This document shows, in pieces, positions 6,211 to 8,740 of a stretch of DNA of 8,740 nucleotides. The notes under the pieces were generated by a model. It saw only the letters and a list, made by a program, of their open reading frames with translations. It had not been told where the DNA came from and ran no database searches. The stretch's first letter is position 1; each line of letters opens with the position of its first letter. The translations under genes were made by a program, and so were the position numbers. This DNA is from Bacteroidales bacterium (GTDB lineage Bacteria > Bacteroidota > Bacteroidia > Bacteroidales > UBA7960): contig DMJL01000276.1 of NCBI GenBank assembly GCA_003451785.1, forward strand, positions 1-8,740, written 5' to 3'.

Positions 6211-6780
6211 ATGAAAACAATGAAAAATGAATCTAATGTTATTGGTACAGTAAAATTTGATGAAATTCCAACTGCTGTAGTCTGCCCTGATGTACAGACA
6301 AGATTTGGTGTTCTGCAAACATCACCTACAAAGAAATGCTTTTCCAATTCGATCTATGCTAACTTAGGTAAATATCTGCTAATGGCAGTATTTTTATCCT
6401 CAATTTTCATAGCTACAAGCTGCGGAGAAGATGAAAAAGATACACCCTTCACCTTGCTTACAGGTCCAGTATGGGTTTCCGACAGTTTGCTGGTCAATGG
6501 CTTAGATGCAAGTGGCGTTGGTCAACCCTTGGCCAACTTCCGTGGGGAAGCCCGCTTTCTACAGGACGGCACAGGTATTTTTGCAGGATTTACCGGAACA
6601 TGGCGTTTTGCTCAAAACGATACCCGCCTGATAATTGAATCGCCCGATTTTCCGATTCCAATTACTACCCAGGTAGTGGAACTTAGCAGGGCAGACCTCA
6701 AAATCTCTACTGAGGTTCCTAATCCATTGCTTCCCGGCACAAATATGCGTATTCGAATGACATTTAAAAGCCGTTGGTAA
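6211..6780 (+). CDS. Predicted lipoprotein with lipocalin-like domain
   Basis: Probable membrane-anchored lipoprotein of 189 residues from the ATG at 6211. A hydrophobic segment YLLMAVFLSSIFIATSC ends in a lipobox-like ATSC; the Cys (residue 71, base 6421) would be lipidated, and GEDEKD after it is the acidic linker common in Bacteroidota lipoproteins. The mature part (about 118 residues) has LLTGPVWVSDSLLVNG, then an FLQDGTGIF strand, GTWRFAQNDTRLII and a C-terminal KISTEV...MRIRMTFK strand, matching the small lipocalin-like domains of this phylum. The oddity is the long polar stretch of about 55 residues before the hydrophobic segment, far more than a normal signal peptide. An ATG at 6382 would start just inside the hydrophobic segment and leave a very short signal without positive charge; ATG 6220 is another option. 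The stop codon overlaps the start of the receptor gene, so the two should be co-translated and may work together at the outer membrane. Ligand unknown. Confidence 0.72.
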   Translation: MKTMKNESNVIGTVKFDEIPTAVVCPDVQTRFGVLQTSPTKKCFSNSIYANLGKYLLMAVFLSSIFIATSCGEDEKDTPFTLLTGPVWVSDSLLVNGLDASGVGQPLANFRGEARFLQDGTGIFAGFTGTWRFAQNDTRLIIESPDFPIPITTQVVELSRADLKISTEVPNPLLPGTNMRIRMTFKSRW

Positions 6781-8740
6781 TGCGTTGCGTTGCAATTGTT
6801 TTGGTTTTTCTGGCAAGTATTGGCTTCGGAATGGGGCAGAATGTAGGCACTTTGCAAGGGCGTATCACCGACCAAAGTACCGGTAAACCCCTAATTGGCG
6901 CCAGCATATCATTTGCTCAGGGCAGAGGCACAGTTTCTGATCAACAAGGGCATTTTGTACTACCTTTACCTCAAGGCAGGTTCACCATAGATGTGCAGTT
7001 TATGGGTTTTAGAAGAGTTTCTCGTACAGTAAATATTTCAGAAGGTGATGAGATTACTTGGAATATTGCTTTGGAGATGGAGGTAACCCAAATAGACCAA
7101 GTAATCATTAGTGCATCCCGCGCGGAGCAGCGCATAGGAGAATCGGTCGTTTCGGTTAGCGTGATAAAACCCGAAGTCTTGGCAGGAATTCATATCAATC
7201 AACCGGCAGAGTTGCTCAATCGCACTCCCGGTATTGAGGTGCTCGACGGGCAGGCATCCATTAGGGGCGGAAGTGGTTTTGCTTATGGAGCTGGAAGTCG
7301 AGTTATGGCTCTTTTAGATGGTTTGCCAATGATAGCTCCCGATGCCGGAAATATTAGGTGGGATGCATTACCATTAGAAAACATATCGCAAATTGAAATA
7401 ATCAAAGGAGCGTCGTCGGTGCTTTATGGCTCATCGGCACTCAATGGGGTTATTCATTTCCGTACTGCCGAAGCCACACCCGTAGGAGTTACTTCATTCT
7501 TTGCCGAAACAGGTTTCTATAATGCACCACAAAATAGAGAATGGCTTTGGTGGGATAGACCGAGAATTTTTTCTAGCGTTTCTGTTTCTCATCTAAAAAG
7601 ATACAATAATACCGACTTGGGAGTAGGATTGTTTATGCTTAACGACCCTGGCTACCGCAAGCGCAACGATGAACTGATGGGGCGATTGCACATTAGGCTT
7701 AGGCACCACAATCCGAATATTGAAGGTCTATCGTACGGCTTAAACACCAATGCTATTCTTAACAATAAGATAGATTTCCTTCTATGGGAAAATGCCCAAT
7801 CGGGTGCACTAATCAATAACATAGCATCATTAACCAGGCTCAATGCACGATTGATTTATCTCGACCCATTTGTAAGCTTTAAGCCCAATGAAAATGAATC
7901 GCACGACCTACGAGCCCGAGTGCAACTGCTTAGCAATTATTTTCCCGACGGTCAGCAAGTGGGTAGCGATGTGAATGCCATATTCGCTGAGTATCAATAT
8001 TGGAGGGCTTTAAACAATGTTTTTAATGTTCATGCAGGACTATCCCAGCAATCAAGTTTTGTACAATCCGCATTTTATGGCGATCACAACGCACTGAATC
8101 TTGCCACATTTGTGCAAATTGACGCCAATCCCATAGATAGATTGCAATTGGTTGCAGGAATGCGTTTGGAACATAATACACTTAATAGCGAAAGCGATAG
8201 ACCTGTGATGCTAATGCGCGGGGGACTAAATTACCGAATTACAGGCAACACTTTTCTGAGAGCATCGTTTGGGCAAGGCTACAGATATCCGAGTATAGCC
8301 GAAAAGTATGCTGCAACTACTCTGGGCGCGGTGCGTATCTTTCCAAATCCTGAAATTGATCCAGAAAGAGGCTGGAATGCTGAAGTTGGAATACGGAGAG
8401 GCATTCTCACTGATAGGCTCGATGGGCTTATTGACTTGGCTCTGTTTTATACCCAGAATCAAAACATGATTGAATTTCTATTTGGTCATCATTTCGACCC
8501 TATTTCCAACACTTTTGGCATTGGTTTTCAGGCCAACAATACCGAGCATTCCAGGGTTTATGGAGCCGAATTGGAGTTTAGACTCAACACTCGAATAAAT
8601 AGATTACAATACAGCCTGCATGGTGGGTATATCTTTGTGATTCCAACAGAATTTAACCCGCACACCTTGCAAAATACGGGCGTGTACCTCAAATATCGCA
8701 GAAAACACTCGGCAAGACATGAACTTGCAACAAAAAAGTG
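6780..8740 (+). CDS. TonB-dependent outer-membrane receptor (C-terminus cut by window edge)
   Basis: Outer-membrane transporter driven by TonB-ExbBD. The frame is open from ATG 6780 (TAATG, one base shared with the lipoprotein stop) to the window end, 653 codons. Seen in order: signal peptide MRCVAIVLVFLASIGFGMGQ (1-20); a carboxypeptidase-regulatory-like domain at about 22-100 (LQGRITDQSTGKPLIGASI, GTVSDQQGHFVLPLPQG, FMGFRR); a TonB-box-like segment IDQVIISASR (105-114); the plug at about 120-228 (LLNRTPGIEVLDGQASIRGG, RVMALLDGLPM, ISQIEIIKGASSVLYGSSAL, NGVIHFRT); then beta-barrel strands with periodic aromatic ends, including FGQGYRYPSIAEKYAATTLG and IFPNPEIDPERGWNAEVGI. Such receptors usually run to 700-850 residues, so the last strands are missing. 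The plug looks complete and no frameshift is seen. Substrate cannot be assigned; siderophore, cobalamin, metal or peptide are all possible, and no riboswitch or sensor gene narrows it. The partner lipoprotein is not SusD-like, which argues against a glycan-uptake locus. Confidence 0.92.
   Translation, partial: MRCVAIVLVFLASIGFGMGQNVGTLQGRITDQSTGKPLIGASISFAQGRGTVSDQQGHFVLPLPQGRFTIDVQFMGFRRVSRTVNISEGDEITWNIALEMEVTQIDQVIISASRAEQRIGESVVSVSVIKPEVLAGIHINQPAELLNRTPGIEVLDGQASIRGGSGFAYGAGSRVMALLDGLPMIAPDAGNIRWDALPLENISQIEIIKGASSVLYGSSALNGVIHFRTAEATPVGVTSFFAETGFYNAPQNREWLWWDRPRIFSSVSVSHLKRYNNTDLGVGLFMLNDPGYRKRNDELMGRLHIRLRHHNPNIEGLSYGLNTNAILNNKIDFLLWENAQSGALINNIASLTRLNARLIYLDPFVSFKPNENESHDLRARVQLLSNYFPDGQQVGSDVNAIFAEYQYWRALNNVFNVHAGLSQQSSFVQSAFYGDHNALNLATFVQIDANPIDRLQLVAGMRLEHNTLNSESDRPVMLMRGGLNYRITGNTFLRASFGQGYRYPSIAEKYAATTLGAVRIFPNPEIDPERGWNAEVGIRRGILTDRLDGLIDLALFYTQNQNMIEFLFGHHFDPISNTFGIGFQANNTEHSRVYGAELEFRLNTRINRLQYSLHGGYIFVIPTEFNPHTLQNTGVYLKYRRKHSARHELATKK

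Noticed and set aside
6559..6875. Minus-strand ORFs of 85-87 codons across the lipoprotein/receptor junction
   Set aside because: They are antisense to two supported genes and have no recognisable features.

Overview
The window looks like chromosomal DNA of a Bacteroidota member. The supporting signs are AT-rich intergenic DNA, promoter boxes of the Bacteroidota TAnnTTTG type, absence of clear Shine-Dalgarno sequences, a lipoprotein gene overlapping a SusC/BtuB-like TonB-dependent receptor gene with an N-terminal carboxypeptidase-regulatory-like domain, and a Cas6 of the kind found in that phylum. The species cannot be named from the sequence.

Left part (1-3137, minus strand): the promoter-proximal end of a type III-A CRISPR-Cas operon. 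cas6 (3137-2424) is followed after 17 bp by cas10/csm1 (2406 to beyond base 1). Cas10 keeps an N-terminal HD nuclease motif and an intact GGDD cyclase motif, so it should both cut DNA and make cyclic oligoadenylate. The other csm genes, any CARF effector, the adaptation genes and the repeat array would lie to the left, outside the window; no array is present inside it.

Middle (3138-5911, minus strand): about 410 bp of AT-rich non-coding DNA separates the CRISPR genes from two metabolic genes, a PLP-dependent low-specificity L-threonine aldolase and an M20 family metal-dependent amidohydrolase. These are housekeeping-type enzymes with no evident link to CRISPR; the AT-rich gap is probably the edge of the defence locus.

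Right part (5912-8740): a divergent intergenic region carries a good promoter box on each strand. To the right (plus strand) are a lipocalin-like lipoprotein and a TonB-dependent outer-membrane receptor whose start codon overlaps the lipoprotein stop codon; the receptor gene runs off the window. The leader of this second operon is unusually structured: a possible 17-codon upstream ORF, a 10-bp hairpin, a second perfect 7-bp hairpin ending in T residues, and a 12-bp palindrome, all between the promoter and the start codon. This leader is the least explained element in the window. The recognisable CRISPR system itself belongs to a known type.
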